From: Actinospineispora acaciae DSM 45401
GTDB lineage: Bacteria; Actinomycetota; Actinomycetes; Mycobacteriales; Pseudonocardiaceae
DNA: 64,000 nucleotides
Assembly (NCBI RefSeq): GCF_000620785.1
Contig: NZ_JIAI01000009.1
Coordinates: 62,001-126,000 of the forward strand
Reading direction: 5' to 3'
The notes under the pieces are model-generated. The model did no database searches, had not been told where the DNA came from, and saw nothing but the letters and a program-made list of their open reading frames with translations. This document shows positions 40,329 to 48,593 of the stretch, one piece after another (the first letter of the stretch is position 1; every line of letters begins with the position of its first letter). The position numbers and the translations under genes are program-made.

Positions 40329-41837
40329 TTACCGACCGGTGATGCGCTGCGCGGCCAGCCGCCCGGAGATGAGCACCGGGGGGATCCCGACGCCCGGGGT
40401 GGTGCCGCAGCCGGCGAGCACCACGTTCGACCAGCCCCGGACCAGGTTGGCCGGACGGAACGGGCCGGTTTGGGCGAAGGTGTGCGCGGCGGAGAACGGG
40501 GTGCCGGCGGCCATGCCCTGCTCGGTCCAGTCGGCCGGGGTGGACAGCCGGGCGGCCTCGGCGCGGCCGTCGAAGCCGTTGATCCCGCGCGCGGCCAGCA
40601 CCGTCAGCAGCTCCTCGACGTAGGCGGGACCCAGCCGGGGCCAGTCGAACGCGGCGCGGGTGGTGTTCGGGCAGGGTGCGAGCAGGTAGTTCAGGTCGTG
40701 GCCGGGCGGCGCGAGCGAGGCGTCGGTGGCGGTCGGGCGGGTGAGCAGGACGGACGGGTCGGACATCAGCTGGCCCCGGCGTTGGATCTGGTCGAACGTG
40801 GAGCGCCAGGCGGTGCCGAAGGACAGGGTGTGGTGCGCTTTGTCGTCGGTCTTGACGGCGCCGTGCGGGCCGCCGGCGTGGTAGACCAGCGCGGACGGCG
40901 CCCAGCGCAGCCGCACCGGCCGCCGGGGGGTGCGCCGCAGCAGGGCGTACGCGGCGGGCAGGTCGGTGGTCAGGACCACGGCGTCGGCGTCCAGCCTGGC
41001 CGGTTCGCCGGCGGCGTCGAGGTAGCGCACGGCGACCGCCCGGTCGCCCCGGCGGGCCAGGCCGGTGACCCGGGAGTTGTAGTGGATCCTCGCGCCGGCC
41101 TCGGTGGCCGCGTCGGCCAGCGCGGTGGGCAGCGCGCGCATGCCGCCGCGCGGGAAGTACACCCCGGCCACGGTGTCCATGTACGCGATGACCCCGTACG
41201 CGGCCAGCGCGCGGTGCGGGGCGACGCCGGCGTAGAGCGCCTGGAAGGAGAACAGCCGCCGCAGCCTCGGGTCGCGCACGAACCGCCCGATCCGCCGGCC
41301 CCAGCGGCCGAACCCGCCCAGCGCGGCGAGCCGGGCCAGGTCGGGCGTGAGCAGCCCGAGCGGGGAGTCGAAGTTCGAGCCGATGAAGGTGTCGATCTCG
41401 GCGCGGTACAGGGCGGTGAGCCAGTGCCGCAGCCGCTGGTAGCCGGCCGCGTCGCGGGGGCCGACCTTGTCCGCGATCTCGGCCTCCATCGCGTCCGGGT
41501 CGGTGTGCACGTCGATCGTGGAGCCGTCGGCGAAGCTCGCCCGGTAGGCGGGGTCCAGCCTGACCAGCTCGACGCGGTCGGCCAGCTTCTCGCCGACCGG
41601 CGCCAGCGTGGCGTCCACCAGGTCGGGCATGGTCAGCACGGTCGGGCCGGTGTCGGCCAGGTAGCGGCCGGCGGGTCCGTGCAGGTCCAGCCGGCCGGCG
41701 CGGCCGCCGGGGTGGTCGGCGCGCTCCAGCACGGTCACCGAGCGGCCGGCGCCGAGCAGGTGCAGCGTGGTGGCCAGCCCGGCCAACCCGGCGCCGACCA
41801 CCACCACATGGTTGGCAGGTCCCCGGATCGTCCGCAT
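40329..41837 (-). CDS. crtI: Phytoene desaturase
   Basis: The 502-residue flavoprotein introduces double bonds into phytoene, giving lycopene or similar. The FAD-binding Rossmann motif VVVVGAGLAGLATTLHLLGAG is near the N-terminus, followed by ERADHPGGRAG; the C-terminal substrate motif VVLAGCGTTPGVGIPPVLISGRL is typical of CrtI. I chose ATG 41837 (CACAAT 6 nt upstream could be a -10); ATG 41855 would add six residues. It lies between idsA and mptA, 67 nt before the latter. Confidence 0.9.
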   Translation of the reverse strand: MRTIRGPANHVVVVGAGLAGLATTLHLLGAGRSVTVLERADHPGGRAGRLDLHGPAGRYLADTGPTVLTMPDLVDATLAPVGEKLADRVELVRLDPAYRASFADGSTIDVHTDPDAMEAEIADKVGPRDAAGYQRLRHWLTALYRAEIDTFIGSNFDSPLGLLTPDLARLAALGGFGRWGRRIGRFVRDPRLRRLFSFQALYAGVAPHRALAAYGVIAYMDTVAGVYFPRGGMRALPTALADAATEAGARIHYNSRVTGLARRGDRAVAVRYLDAAGEPARLDADAVVLTTDLPAAYALLRRTPRRPVRLRWAPSALVYHAGGPHGAVKTDDKAHHTLSFGTAWRSTFDQIQRRGQLMSDPSVLLTRPTATDASLAPPGHDLNYLLAPCPNTTRAAFDWPRLGPAYVEELLTVLAARGINGFDGRAEAARLSTPADWTEQGMAAGTPFSAAHTFAQTGPFRPANLVRGWSNVVLAGCGTTPGVGIPPVLISGRLAAQRITGR

Positions 41838-41935
41838 GGCGGGATTGTGACCCATGCTGTCACACGCGCCTCACTCCGCTCGGCTTGACGCGCGTTCGCG
41901 CTGGTCGTGCTGGGTGCTTCTCGTTGTGGGCTCAC

Positions 41936-43024
41936 TCACGACAAGCGTCTTGCGGCCGCCCTGGCCAGCTCGGGCAGCCGGGTGTCCGAGGGCGGGGTCA
42001 GCTCGACGGCGTCCAGGGCGGCCAGCGCCGAGTCGGTGAGCCGCTCGATCCGCCGCTCCAGCTCCTCCGGGGTGCCCAGCTCGTGCAGCACCTCGCGGAC
42101 CCGCGCCACGCCCGACTCGTCCAGCTCCGGGTCGCCGAGGGCGCGCTCCAGGGTGGCCGCCGCCGTCTGGTTGCGCCGCTCGCGCGCGGCCTGCCCGGCC
42201 AGCGCCATCAGCACCGTCCGCTTGCCCTCCCGCAGGTCGTCGCCGGCCGGCTTGCCGGTGACGGCCGGGTCGCCGAGCACGCCGAGCAGGTCGTCGCGGA
42301 GCTGGAACGCGATGCCGATGTCCGAGCCGAACCGCCGGTACGCCGCGACCAGCTCGGGGCCGGCGCCGGCCAGCGCGGCGCCCAGCTCCAGCGGGCGCTC
42401 GACCGTGTAGGCGGCCGTCTTGAAACGGTTCACCCGCAGCGCCGCCTCGGCCGATCCGTTCCCGGTGGCCTGGCCCCACACGTCCAGGAACTGGCCGCCG
42501 ATCATCTCGGTGCGCATGCCGGCCCACACCGGACGGGCCCTGCGCAGCGCCCGCTCGGGCAGCGCCGCCGAGTCGAACATGTCGTCGGCCCAGGCCAGCG
42601 CGAGGTCGCCGAGCAGGATCGCGGCGGCCGCGCCGAACCGCTCGGGGTCCCCGAGCCAGCCGTGCTCGCGGTGCCGCCCGGCGAAGTCCACGTGCACGGT
42701 CGGCCGGCCCCGGCGGGTGGCGGAGGCGTCCATCAGGTCGTCGTGGATGAGCGCGTTGGCCTGCACCAGCTCCAGCGGGCTGATCGCGGTGAGCACGGCC
42801 TCGGCTCGCTGCCCGCCGGGGTCGCCGCCGGCGCCGCGCCAGCCCCACCAGGCGAACGTGGGCCTGACCCGCTTGCCGCCTTTGACGAACCCGGCGAGCG
42901 TGGCGGCGGCGTCGTCGACGACCGGGTGGATCGCCTCGGTCAGCTCGCGGCGGCGGGCGAGGTAGTCGGCCAGCGTGGCGTCCACCCGCTCGACGAGGTG
43001 ATCGTCGATCGGCCCGGTGTTCAT
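41936..43024 (-). CDS. idsA: Polyprenyl (geranylgeranyl) diphosphate synthase
   Basis: The 362-residue prenyltransferase has the first Asp motif ALIHDDLMDASATRRG (about 80-95) and the second in IAFQLRDDLLGVLGD, where the fifth position is Gly, as usual for this IdsA group. KGGKRVRPTF is the diphosphate-binding element. It should make geranylgeranyl diphosphate for carotenoids, and such genes are also called crtE. It matches Rv2173 (idsA2) by position. GAGGAG precedes the ATG by 8 nt. It heads the crtI-mptA-crtB set, with lppM upstream. Confidence 0.9.
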   Translation of the reverse strand: MNTGPIDDHLVERVDATLADYLARRRELTEAIHPVVDDAAATLAGFVKGGKRVRPTFAWWGWRGAGGDPGGQRAEAVLTAISPLELVQANALIHDDLMDASATRRGRPTVHVDFAGRHREHGWLGDPERFGAAAAILLGDLALAWADDMFDSAALPERALRRARPVWAGMRTEMIGGQFLDVWGQATGNGSAEAALRVNRFKTAAYTVERPLELGAALAGAGPELVAAYRRFGSDIGIAFQLRDDLLGVLGDPAVTGKPAGDDLREGKRTVLMALAGQAARERRNQTAAATLERALGDPELDESGVARVREVLHELGTPEELERRIERLTDSALAALDAVELTPPSDTRLPELARAAARRLS

Positions 43025-43047
43025 GTCGTCGCTCCTCGGTCGGGGGC

Positions 43048-43722
43048 TCAGGGTCCCCGTCCGTTGGAGCGTACGGGTGGGTTCCGATGCGCCTTCGCGA
43101 GCAGCACGACGCCGACCGCGGCGGCGGCCACCACGGCGCCGAGCAGCAGCGTCCAGCGACCCACCGACGGCGTGTTCGGATCGTTGGCGTTGACCACCGC
43201 GTGGAACTCGCTGACCTCGCCGGGGGAGAACACCCAGCTCACCGCGTCGGAGTCCAGCTCGCCGTCCGAGCTGGTCACCTCGCCGGGGAAGGCGATCTTG
43301 AGCTGGATGTCGGCCCGGTCGACCGGGAGCGCGGTGAGGTCCACGTGCCCGTTCAGCATCACCGTGTTGCCGGACCGGCGCAGGTTGAACTTGAACCTGC
43401 CCTTGGCCTGCGGCGCCACCGAGGCCAGCGCGTTCACCTCGTCGAACCGCAGCCCGCTGAACTGCAGCTGCGAACCCTGGTAGCCCTCGGCGTGGTAGGG
43501 GGTGACGGTGACCCTGCTGGCCATCTGCGGGGGGATCGTGACGGTCGGCGGTGGCGCGTCGGCGGTGGCGATCACGATCTCGCCGGCCACCGTGTCGTCG
43601 CCCTGAACGGCCAGCGCGGTCCGCACCCGGGTGCAACCGCCGAGCACCATCAGCACCCCGAGCACCATGAGTATCAGCGCGGCCGCCGTCCGGCGCGGAC
43701 GGTTTCGGGGCGGGAGCGGCAC
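43048..43722 (-). CDS. lppM: LppM-family lipoprotein
   Basis: The 224-residue protein has a lipobox (LMVLGGC, Cys at about residue 30) after a hydrophobic signal sequence, an LppM domain (about 45-180; FSGLRFDEVNALASV) and a C-terminal transmembrane helix (TLLLGAVVAAAAVGVVLLA). In M. tuberculosis Rv2171 LppM is linked to phagosome traffic and binding of PIM-like glycolipids. It stands directly before idsA (23-nt gap), in the order of the M. tuberculosis locus. The C-terminal helix means both ends may be membrane-anchored. Confidence 0.87.
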   Translation of the reverse strand: MPLPPRNRPRRTAAALILMVLGVLMVLGGCTRVRTALAVQGDDTVAGEIVIATADAPPPTVTIPPQMASRVTVTPYHAEGYQGSQLQFSGLRFDEVNALASVAPQAKGRFKFNLRRSGNTVMLNGHVDLTALPVDRADIQLKIAFPGEVTSSDGELDSDAVSWVFSPGEVSEFHAVVNANDPNTPSVGRWTLLLGAVVAAAAVGVVLLAKAHRNPPVRSNGRGP

Positions 43723-43782
43723 CCCGTCATCCTGCCAGCAGCCGGCCCGAGGTCGTGTCGCGGCACGCGGGGGTGGGTTGCC

Positions 43783-44382
43783 TCAGGGGTGGCCGAGCGG
43801 GGGGAGGTCGGGTCCGGGCAGCGGCAGCGACCTGCCGAGCACCGCGAACGGACGGGGGTCGCCGGCGAACCGGTGCTCGCGCAGCACGTCGACGAAGCCC
43901 AGCCTGCGGTAGAGCCGCCAGGCGCGGGCCGGGCGCGCCGGGTCCAGCTCGGGGGTGGAGAGCAGCACCGAGGCCTGCTCGCAGCCGGCGAGCAGGGTGC
44001 GCAACAGCTGCTCGCCGAGGCCGGCGCCCTGCGAGCGGGGGAGTACGTGCAGCTCGGTGAGCTCGAAGTAGTCGGCCAGCCAGGGCAGGCCGTTGGGGCT
44101 GGCGTCGAGCAGCCCGCGCCTGACCTCCTCGTGCCACCACTGGCCGCGCGCGCCCCGGTAGCCGTACCCGAGCCCGACCAGGACATTGCGCTCGTCCAGC
44201 GCGCCGACCGCGCGCCAGCCGGGGCGGAAGGTGTGCTCGCGCCACAGCGGGGCACGCTGGCGGATCGCCGAGCGCGGGTAGCGCATCGCCGTGACGTACA
44301 CGCCGAGCGCCTCGGCGAGCCGGTCGACGAGCTCGCTGGGGGTGAACCGGACGACCCGGATCCTCGGTGGCGCGGCGGTCAT
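43783..44382 (-). CDS. GNAT-family acetyltransferase (Rv2170-like)
   Basis: The 199-residue protein carries a GNAT domain: FELTELHVLPRSQGAGLGEQLLRTLL holds the acetyl-CoA loop (about 124-150), and AWRLYRRLGFVDVLREHRF is the last GNAT motif. The N-terminus (FTPSELVDRLAEALGVYVTAMRYP) is a family-specific helix. Rv2170 at the same place was reported to acetylate isocitrate dehydrogenase and isoniazid; the substrate here is not known. The ATG at 44382 is chosen; the frame is open upstream without coding signs. Confidence 0.8.
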   Translation of the reverse strand: MTAAPPRIRVVRFTPSELVDRLAEALGVYVTAMRYPRSAIRQRAPLWREHTFRPGWRAVGALDERNVLVGLGYGYRGARGQWWHEEVRRGLLDASPNGLPWLADYFELTELHVLPRSQGAGLGEQLLRTLLAGCEQASVLLSTPELDPARPARAWRLYRRLGFVDVLREHRFAGDPRPFAVLGRSLPLPGPDLPPLGHP

Positions 44383-44557
44383 CCGGCGGCCGCCGGATGG
44401 CACCTCTGGGCGCTCCGGTGTGGAGCGTCCGGTGGCTGGGCGGGCGCTGCGGTGAGCGCGGCGGGCATGCCACCATGACATCACATTCGTGCCGATCGCG
44501 AGCAGTCCGCTCGGCGCTCCAGCCGGCCGCACGAAGATCGGCTGGCGGTCCCCGCTG

Positions 44558-44908
44558 CTACTCGGCGGGCGCGGCCGCTCGGATCTTCCCGGCGAGGTGG
44601 GTCGGGTCGTAGTCCTCGGCCACGCCTTCGACCAGGATGATGTCGCCCTCGATGTGCCGGGAGCGCAGCGGCGCGATCTCCTGGTAGGCGGGCGAGTCCC
44701 ACCAGGCCCGCGCCTCGGCCAGCCCGGGGAAGCCGATCATGACGATGTCCCCGGTCCAGCCGCCCTCCTTCACCTCGTGCCGCCCGGGGCCGTGCACCAG
44801 GAAGCGGCCGCCGTACGGCTCGAAGGTGGCCGTGATGCGCTCCATGTACTCGGCGATCTCCGGGTGCGGGTCGGCCGCTTGCAGGTTGGCGATGACGTAG
44901 GCGGGCAT
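44558..44908 (-). CDS. DUF1330 family protein
   Basis: A 116-residue ferredoxin-like dimeric alpha/beta barrel protein: YVIANLQAADPHPEIAEYMERI at the start, HGPGRHEVKEGGWTGDIVMIGFPGLAEARAWWDSPAYQEI in the middle. AAGGAC lies 3-4 nt before the ATG. Members of DUF1330 have no settled activity. It stands alone: its upstream DNA holds three 12-bp tandem repeats. Confidence 0.85.
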   Translation of the reverse strand: MPAYVIANLQAADPHPEIAEYMERITATFEPYGGRFLVHGPGRHEVKEGGWTGDIVMIGFPGLAEARAWWDSPAYQEIAPLRSRHIEGDIILVEGVAEDYDPTHLAGKIRAAAPAE

Positions 44909-44940
44909 GGCGTCCTTCTGGTCGGTCCGGTTCGTGGTCT

Positions 44941-44976
44941 TGCTCGATGTCCTGCTCGATGTCTTGCTCGATCGTG
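44941..44976. repeat. Three tandem 12-bp repeats
   Basis: TGCTCGATGTCC (44941), TGCTCGATGTCT (44953) and TGCTCGATCGTG (44965) follow each other directly, 32 nt upstream of the DUF1330 start. The 12-bp period could bind a regulator or arise by slippage. Confidence 0.5.
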
Positions 44977-45069
44977 GCAGGTCGGCGCGGTGGGGTCGAT
45001 GACGTGACAGGTAAGCGGGTCGTCCGCGCGGCGCCGTCTGATGTGGGGCCGTCTGATGTGGGGATGCGC

Positions 45070-45114
45070 GTGACATTCGGCGGGCCGCGCTGGTATCGTC
45101 GAACATGTGTTCGA
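45070..45114 (+). promoter_or_regulatory. Sigma-70-type promoter overlapped by a perfect LexA (SOS) box
   Basis: GTGACA (45070-45075), 18 nt, TATCGT (45094-45099), then TCGAAC-ATGT-GTTCGA at 45099-45114. The last is a perfect match to the actinobacterial SOS box TCGAAC-N4-GTTCGA. It covers the -10 end and the transcription start, so LexA would block the DUF6504-HEPN operon until DNA damage. Confidence 0.82.
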
Positions 45115-45176
45115 TGTCGGTGGGTCTGGCCGGGTGGCGGACCAGGCGTACCGGAGCCGGAGGAGGTGTGGCGTCT

Positions 45177-45494
45177 GTGGGTGTGCTGACTCGCGGCTTC
45201 AGTTCGAGGCATCCGACGCCGGTGCAGGTGCGGTGGCAGGACGGGGAGCCCGTGGAGTTCCAGCGGCGTCCGGTGCGCGGCAGCGTCCGGTTCCTGGTGA
45301 CCGACGTGCGGGAGCGGTGGATCGAGGAGTCGCCGTGGCCGTTCCCGTCGCCGATGCCGGTGGGCGGGGATCGGCTGCGCTGCTGGCGGGTGCTGGCCCA
45401 GTCGGCGACGGACCCTCGACGCCCCGCCCAGGAGTTCGTGCTGCGCATGCGCGCCGGCCCCGGCGTGTGGGACCTGATCCGAGTCGCCGACTAG
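45177..45494 (+). CDS. DUF6504 family protein
   Basis: A 105-residue protein with the DUF6504 pattern: PTPVQVRWQDGEPVEFQRRPVRG, then VTDVRERWIEES, then FVLRMRAGPGVWDLIRVAD. In actinobacteria such genes often lie beside dnaE2/imuB mutagenesis genes, which fits the SOS box upstream. GTG 45177 is chosen because AGGAGG lies 10 nt upstream; GTG 45168 is in frame but too close to that site, and an ATG at 45105 lies inside the LexA box. It forms an operon with the HEPN gene (10-nt gap). Confidence 0.8.
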   Translation: MGVLTRGFSSRHPTPVQVRWQDGEPVEFQRRPVRGSVRFLVTDVRERWIEESPWPFPSPMPVGGDRLRCWRVLAQSATDPRRPAQEFVLRMRAGPGVWDLIRVAD

Positions 45495-45504
45495 GGAGGG
45501 CTAG

Positions 45505-45924
45505 ATGACTGCGACGTTGCCGCTACGGATGCCGACGATGGCCCATCCACCCCCGCCCCCCGCCGCGCTGGCGCTGCTGCGCCATGCCGAGGCGGGGCTG
45601 GCCGAGGCGGAGCGGCTGGCCGACCCGTCCCGGCGCTACGCGGAGGCGCACCTGGCGGCGCTGCGGGCCGGCGCGGCGGTGCTGGCGGTGCGGGCACAGC
45701 CCGACGGTGGTCGCCGCCGGGGCGGGCGCAGCGTGTGGCACCTGCTGACCGGGGTGGCGCCGGAGCTGGCCGAGTGGGCGGCCTTCTTCGCGGCCGGCTC
45801 GGCGACCAGGGCCGCCGCCGAGGCCGGCATCACCCGCCTGGTGACCGAGCGGTCGGCGGACGACCTGGTCCGGCAGGCCGGCCAGTTCATCGAGGTCAGC
45901 CGTTCGCTTGTCTGCCCCCGCTGA
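45505..45924 (+). CDS. SAV_6107-type HEPN domain protein
   Basis: A 139-residue all-helical protein of the SAV_6107 HEPN type (ALALLRHAEAGLAEAERLADPSRRYAEAHLAALRAGAAVLAVRA at the front). HEPN domains often have nuclease or scaffold roles; the RxxxxH motif of active HEPN RNases is not clear here. It is co-transcribed with DUF6504 under the SOS box. The 3' end overlaps the ParA gene on the other strand by 29 nt. A part in damage tolerance is inferred from context. Confidence 0.82.
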   Translation: MTATLPLRMPTMAHPPPPPAALALLRHAEAGLAEAERLADPSRRYAEAHLAALRAGAAVLAVRAQPDGGRRRGGRSVWHLLTGVAPELAEWAAFFAAGSATRAAAEAGITRLVTERSADDLVRQAGQFIEVSRSLVCPR

Positions 45925-46780
45925 CCGCGGCCCGGTCGGCCGGGTCGGCCGGGTCGGCGATGTCGGCGTCCGGGCCGGGTCGGTGAGCGGTGCGGATGAT
46001 GCGCCCGAGCAGCGTGTTGAACACGGCGGAGACCTCCCGGGCGCCCGGGGTGTCCCAGTGCTGGATGGGCACGCAGGCCCCCTGGGCCTGCTGTATCGCG
46101 GAGCGGTCCGGCACCGCTCCCGGTAACACCAGCGGGCCGAACAGCTCGCGCAGCTCGGCGATGCGGAAGGCGTGCTCGGCCGAGCGGGAACGGACCCGGT
46201 TGATGAGCACGCCGAGCGGCTGCAGCCGAGGGTTGTGCTGCACCCGCTCGGTCTGGACGGCCTCGAAGGCGCGCTGCACGCCCGCCACGGCGAAGATCGT
46301 CGGATCGGTGACCAACACCGCCCGGTCGGCCGCGACCAGCGCGGATCGGGTCAGCTGGCCCAGGGAGGGAGGGCAGTCGATGATGACCAGGCCGTAGTCG
46401 TCCTCGACCGGGTAGTCGCCGGTGTCGTCCTGCTGGGCCAGCCTGCTCAGCGCCCGGTCCAGGCGGAGCAGCTGCTTGGCGGTCGGGCTCGGGTTGTTGT
46501 GCCGCTCGTTGCCCTCCGAACCGACCAGGACGTCCAGGTCGTCGCCCCAGGTGCTGGCGGTGATGGCGCGGCGCAGGACCAGCCTGCGGGGCTCGTCGAG
46601 CAGCTCGGCGATGGTGGTCGAGGTGGGGCCGGGTTGCAGCGCGACCGTGGCGTTGGCCTGCGGGTCGAGGTCGACGACGAGGGTCCGCAGCCCGCGCTGC
46701 ATGGCGGCGCCGGCCAGGCCGAGCGCCACCGTCGTCTTGCCCACGCCCCCCTTGAGGCTGAGCACGGCGATCACCTGCAC
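45896..46780 (-). CDS. ParA/Soj-family ATPase
   Basis: The 294-residue protein has the ParA deviant Walker A LKGGVGKTTVALGLAG near the N-terminus, VVDLDPQANAT, and IIDCPPSLGQLTRSAL as switch II. There is no ParB or parS in sight, so it is an orphan; it could position a complex on the nucleoid. The GTG at 46780 has a TAGGTT -10 7 nt upstream, so it probably starts a leaderless mRNA; the frame extends to an ATG at 46840 which would lie before that promoter. It converges on the HEPN gene with overlapping tails. Confidence 0.87.
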   Translation of the reverse strand: MQVIAVLSLKGGVGKTTVALGLAGAAMQRGLRTLVVDLDPQANATVALQPGPTSTTIAELLDEPRRLVLRRAITASTWGDDLDVLVGSEGNERHNNPSPTAKQLLRLDRALSRLAQQDDTGDYPVEDDYGLVIIDCPPSLGQLTRSALVAADRAVLVTDPTIFAVAGVQRAFEAVQTERVQHNPRLQPLGVLINRVRSRSAEHAFRIAELRELFGPLVLPGAVPDRSAIQQAQGACVPIQHWDTPGAREVSAVFNTLLGRIIRTAHRPGPDADIADPADPADRAAVSGGRQANG

Positions 46781-46918
46781 GGTGGACAACCTACCGTGGG
46801 TGTGACCGGTGGGACCGCCAGATCCGGCCACGGCCGACATCTACCCGACATCCCATCGCCGGATCACGATCGCCGGATCACTGGAGCGATTCCACCGGAC
46901 ACGCTCTAAGCTGCGGCC

Positions 46919-47743
46919 GTGCTTGGCCCGCCGCGTGACGGCCCGATGAGAACGGCCCATGCCGATGACGGCGATGTCGCCGGCATGTCGACCGAGTCCG
47001 GCCTGCCGGCGTCGAGCAGCGCCGTCCGGTCGGCGTTGCGCGCCGAGCTGGCCAGGGCTCGGGAGCGGCGAGGTGACCGACCCGTGCGGGTGCTCGACGC
47101 CGGCGGCGGGAGCGGCGCATGGGCGGTCCCGATGGCGGTCGCCGGCTGCCAGGTCACCGTGGTCGACACCAGCCCGAACGCGCTGGCCGCGCTGCGCGGC
47201 CGGGCCAGGGACGCCGGCGTCGAGGACCGGGTGACCGCGGTCCAGGGGGACGTCCAGGCCCTCACCGACGCCGTCCCGGCCGGGGGCGCCGAGCTGGTGC
47301 TCGGGCACGGGCTGCTCGAGGTGGTGGACGACCTGGCCGCGACGGTGCGCCAGCTCGCCGAGGCCACGGCGCCCGGCGGCGCGGTGTCGGTGCTGGTCTC
47401 CGGCCGGTACGGGGCGGCGCTCGGGCAGGTGCACGCCGGCCGGCTGGCGCAGGCCAGGGCGATGCTCACCGACCCGGCGGGGCGGTCCGGGCCCACGGAC
47501 GCGTTGCAGCGCCGGCTGGACCTGTCCGCGCTGCGCGGGCTGCTGGAGTACGAGGGCCGGCTGACGGTCGAGCTGGTGCAGGGCGACGGCGTGTTCGAGG
47601 GCTGGCCGCCGGCCGCGGTGTCGGATGCCGAGTCGGGCGGGCCGGACGGCCTCGGCGAGCTGGAGGAGCTGGCGGCCGGGATCCCCGAGCTGCTGGTGCT
47701 GGCCGCGCGGCTGCACGTGCTGGCCCGCGCGCCGGGGGCCTGA
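46919..47743 (+). CDS. Class I SAM-dependent methyltransferase
   Basis: A Rossmann-like methyltransferase (up to 274 residues). VRVLDAGGGSGAWAVPMAVAGCQVTVVDTSPNAL is motif I plus the acidic residue that binds the ribose; AELVLGHGLLEVVDD is motif II. The substrate is unknown. It lies upstream of DUF3040 and the moxR/mraZ region in a conserved place. TAAGCT 6 nt before the GTG at 46919 supports this start; ATG codons at 46946 and 46985 are shorter options. Confidence 0.83.
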   Translation: MLGPPRDGPMRTAHADDGDVAGMSTESGLPASSSAVRSALRAELARARERRGDRPVRVLDAGGGSGAWAVPMAVAGCQVTVVDTSPNALAALRGRARDAGVEDRVTAVQGDVQALTDAVPAGGAELVLGHGLLEVVDDLAATVRQLAEATAPGGAVSVLVSGRYGAALGQVHAGRLAQARAMLTDPAGRSGPTDALQRRLDLSALRGLLEYEGRLTVELVQGDGVFEGWPPAAVSDAESGGPDGLGELEELAAGIPELLVLAARLHVLARAPGA

Positions 47744-48101
47744 CCCGTCACCGGTCACGGGTTTGGGCGCTCCCGTTCGGCTGTCACACGATCCGGCGAC
47801 TTTGTGCTGTGCCGGTTCGCCGGTGGCGGGGGGTGCGGACGGAGCGGACGCGCGTTGTTGAGCTGGACTTGGCGCCGGTCGGCGGGGTTCTGGCACAGGT
47901 CGGGGCGGGTCGTCGATCCGGGCGGGCGCCGCGTCGGGCCGAGCACCTTGTGGCGTATCTTCGACGGCACTTTGCCGGTCCGGGTAGTACCAACTTGCCG
48001 AGGCTCGTATCCTCGACAGTACCGCCCGCTTCTGGGCGCTCGTTGGGTGCTGCTGGCACGGGGTGGCACCCGACGCCCGACCCTGTGCCGGAGGCGAAGA
48101 C
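47744..48101 (+). other. 358-nt gap before DUF3040
   Basis: No gene is supported. Just after the methyltransferase stop an imperfect ACCCGT/ACGGGT stem with following TTT (about 47745-47765) may be a terminator. The rest is GC-rich with a GGAGG ribosome site at its end. I could not place a convincing promoter hexamer pair. Confidence 0.45.
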
Positions 48102-48482
48102 ATGCCCCTCTCCGAGCACGAGCAGCGGCTGCTCGACCAGATTGAGCGCGCGCTCATCGCGGAGGACCCCAAGTTCGCGTCGACCGTGCGCGCGGGCCGG
48201 CTGCGTCGGCCGACCCGGCGGCGTCGCCTGCAGGGCTTGGTGCTGTTCCTGCTTGGCTTGGTGCTGCTGGTCGTGGGCGTGGCCATCCGCTCCATCTGGC
48301 TGCAGAACGTGCCGGTGGTCAGCGTGGTCGGCTTCATGGTCATGCTGACCGGCGCGGTGCTGGCCATCACCTCGATCGGGGCCAGCAAGAAGACCCAGGG
48401 CGGCAAGGCCGCCGAGCCGGAGCGCAACAAGTTCGGCGGCAAGATGGAAGAGCGCTTCCGCCGCCGCTTCGACCAGGAGTAG
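48102..48482 (+). CDS. DUF3040 membrane protein (Rv2169c-like)
   Basis: The 126-residue protein starts with PLSEHEQRLLDQIERAL, the DUF3040 signature, and ends in a basic tail (KMEERFRRRFDQE). Two transmembrane helices lie in the middle (LVLFLLGLVLLVVGVAI and VVSVVGFMVMLTGAVLAITSI). GGAGG lies 7 nt before the ATG. It usually stands next to the mraZ cluster, as Rv2169c does; function unknown, perhaps division-linked. Confidence 0.88.
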   Translation: MPLSEHEQRLLDQIERALIAEDPKFASTVRAGRLRRPTRRRRLQGLVLFLLGLVLLVVGVAIRSIWLQNVPVVSVVGFMVMLTGAVLAITSIGASKKTQGGKAAEPERNKFGGKMEERFRRRFDQE

Positions 48483-48488
48483 TTCCCG

Positions 48489-48532
48489 CGAGTCGGGCGT
48501 TTCAGCACATCGAGTCGCGCGTTTCGGCACAC
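48489..48532. repeat. Two 22-bp tandem repeats after DUF3040
   Basis: Units at 48489-48510 and 48511-48532 begin CGAGTCG and share CGCGTTTC-type cores with three mismatches. They fill the gap between convergent DUF3040 and the transglutaminase gene. They have no coding role. Confidence 0.55.
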
Positions 48533-48593
48533 CCCGTCGCGGGCGGCGAGGCGGGTAGCGCGGCGCTCACGGACGCCGGAACCGCCGCCGGGA

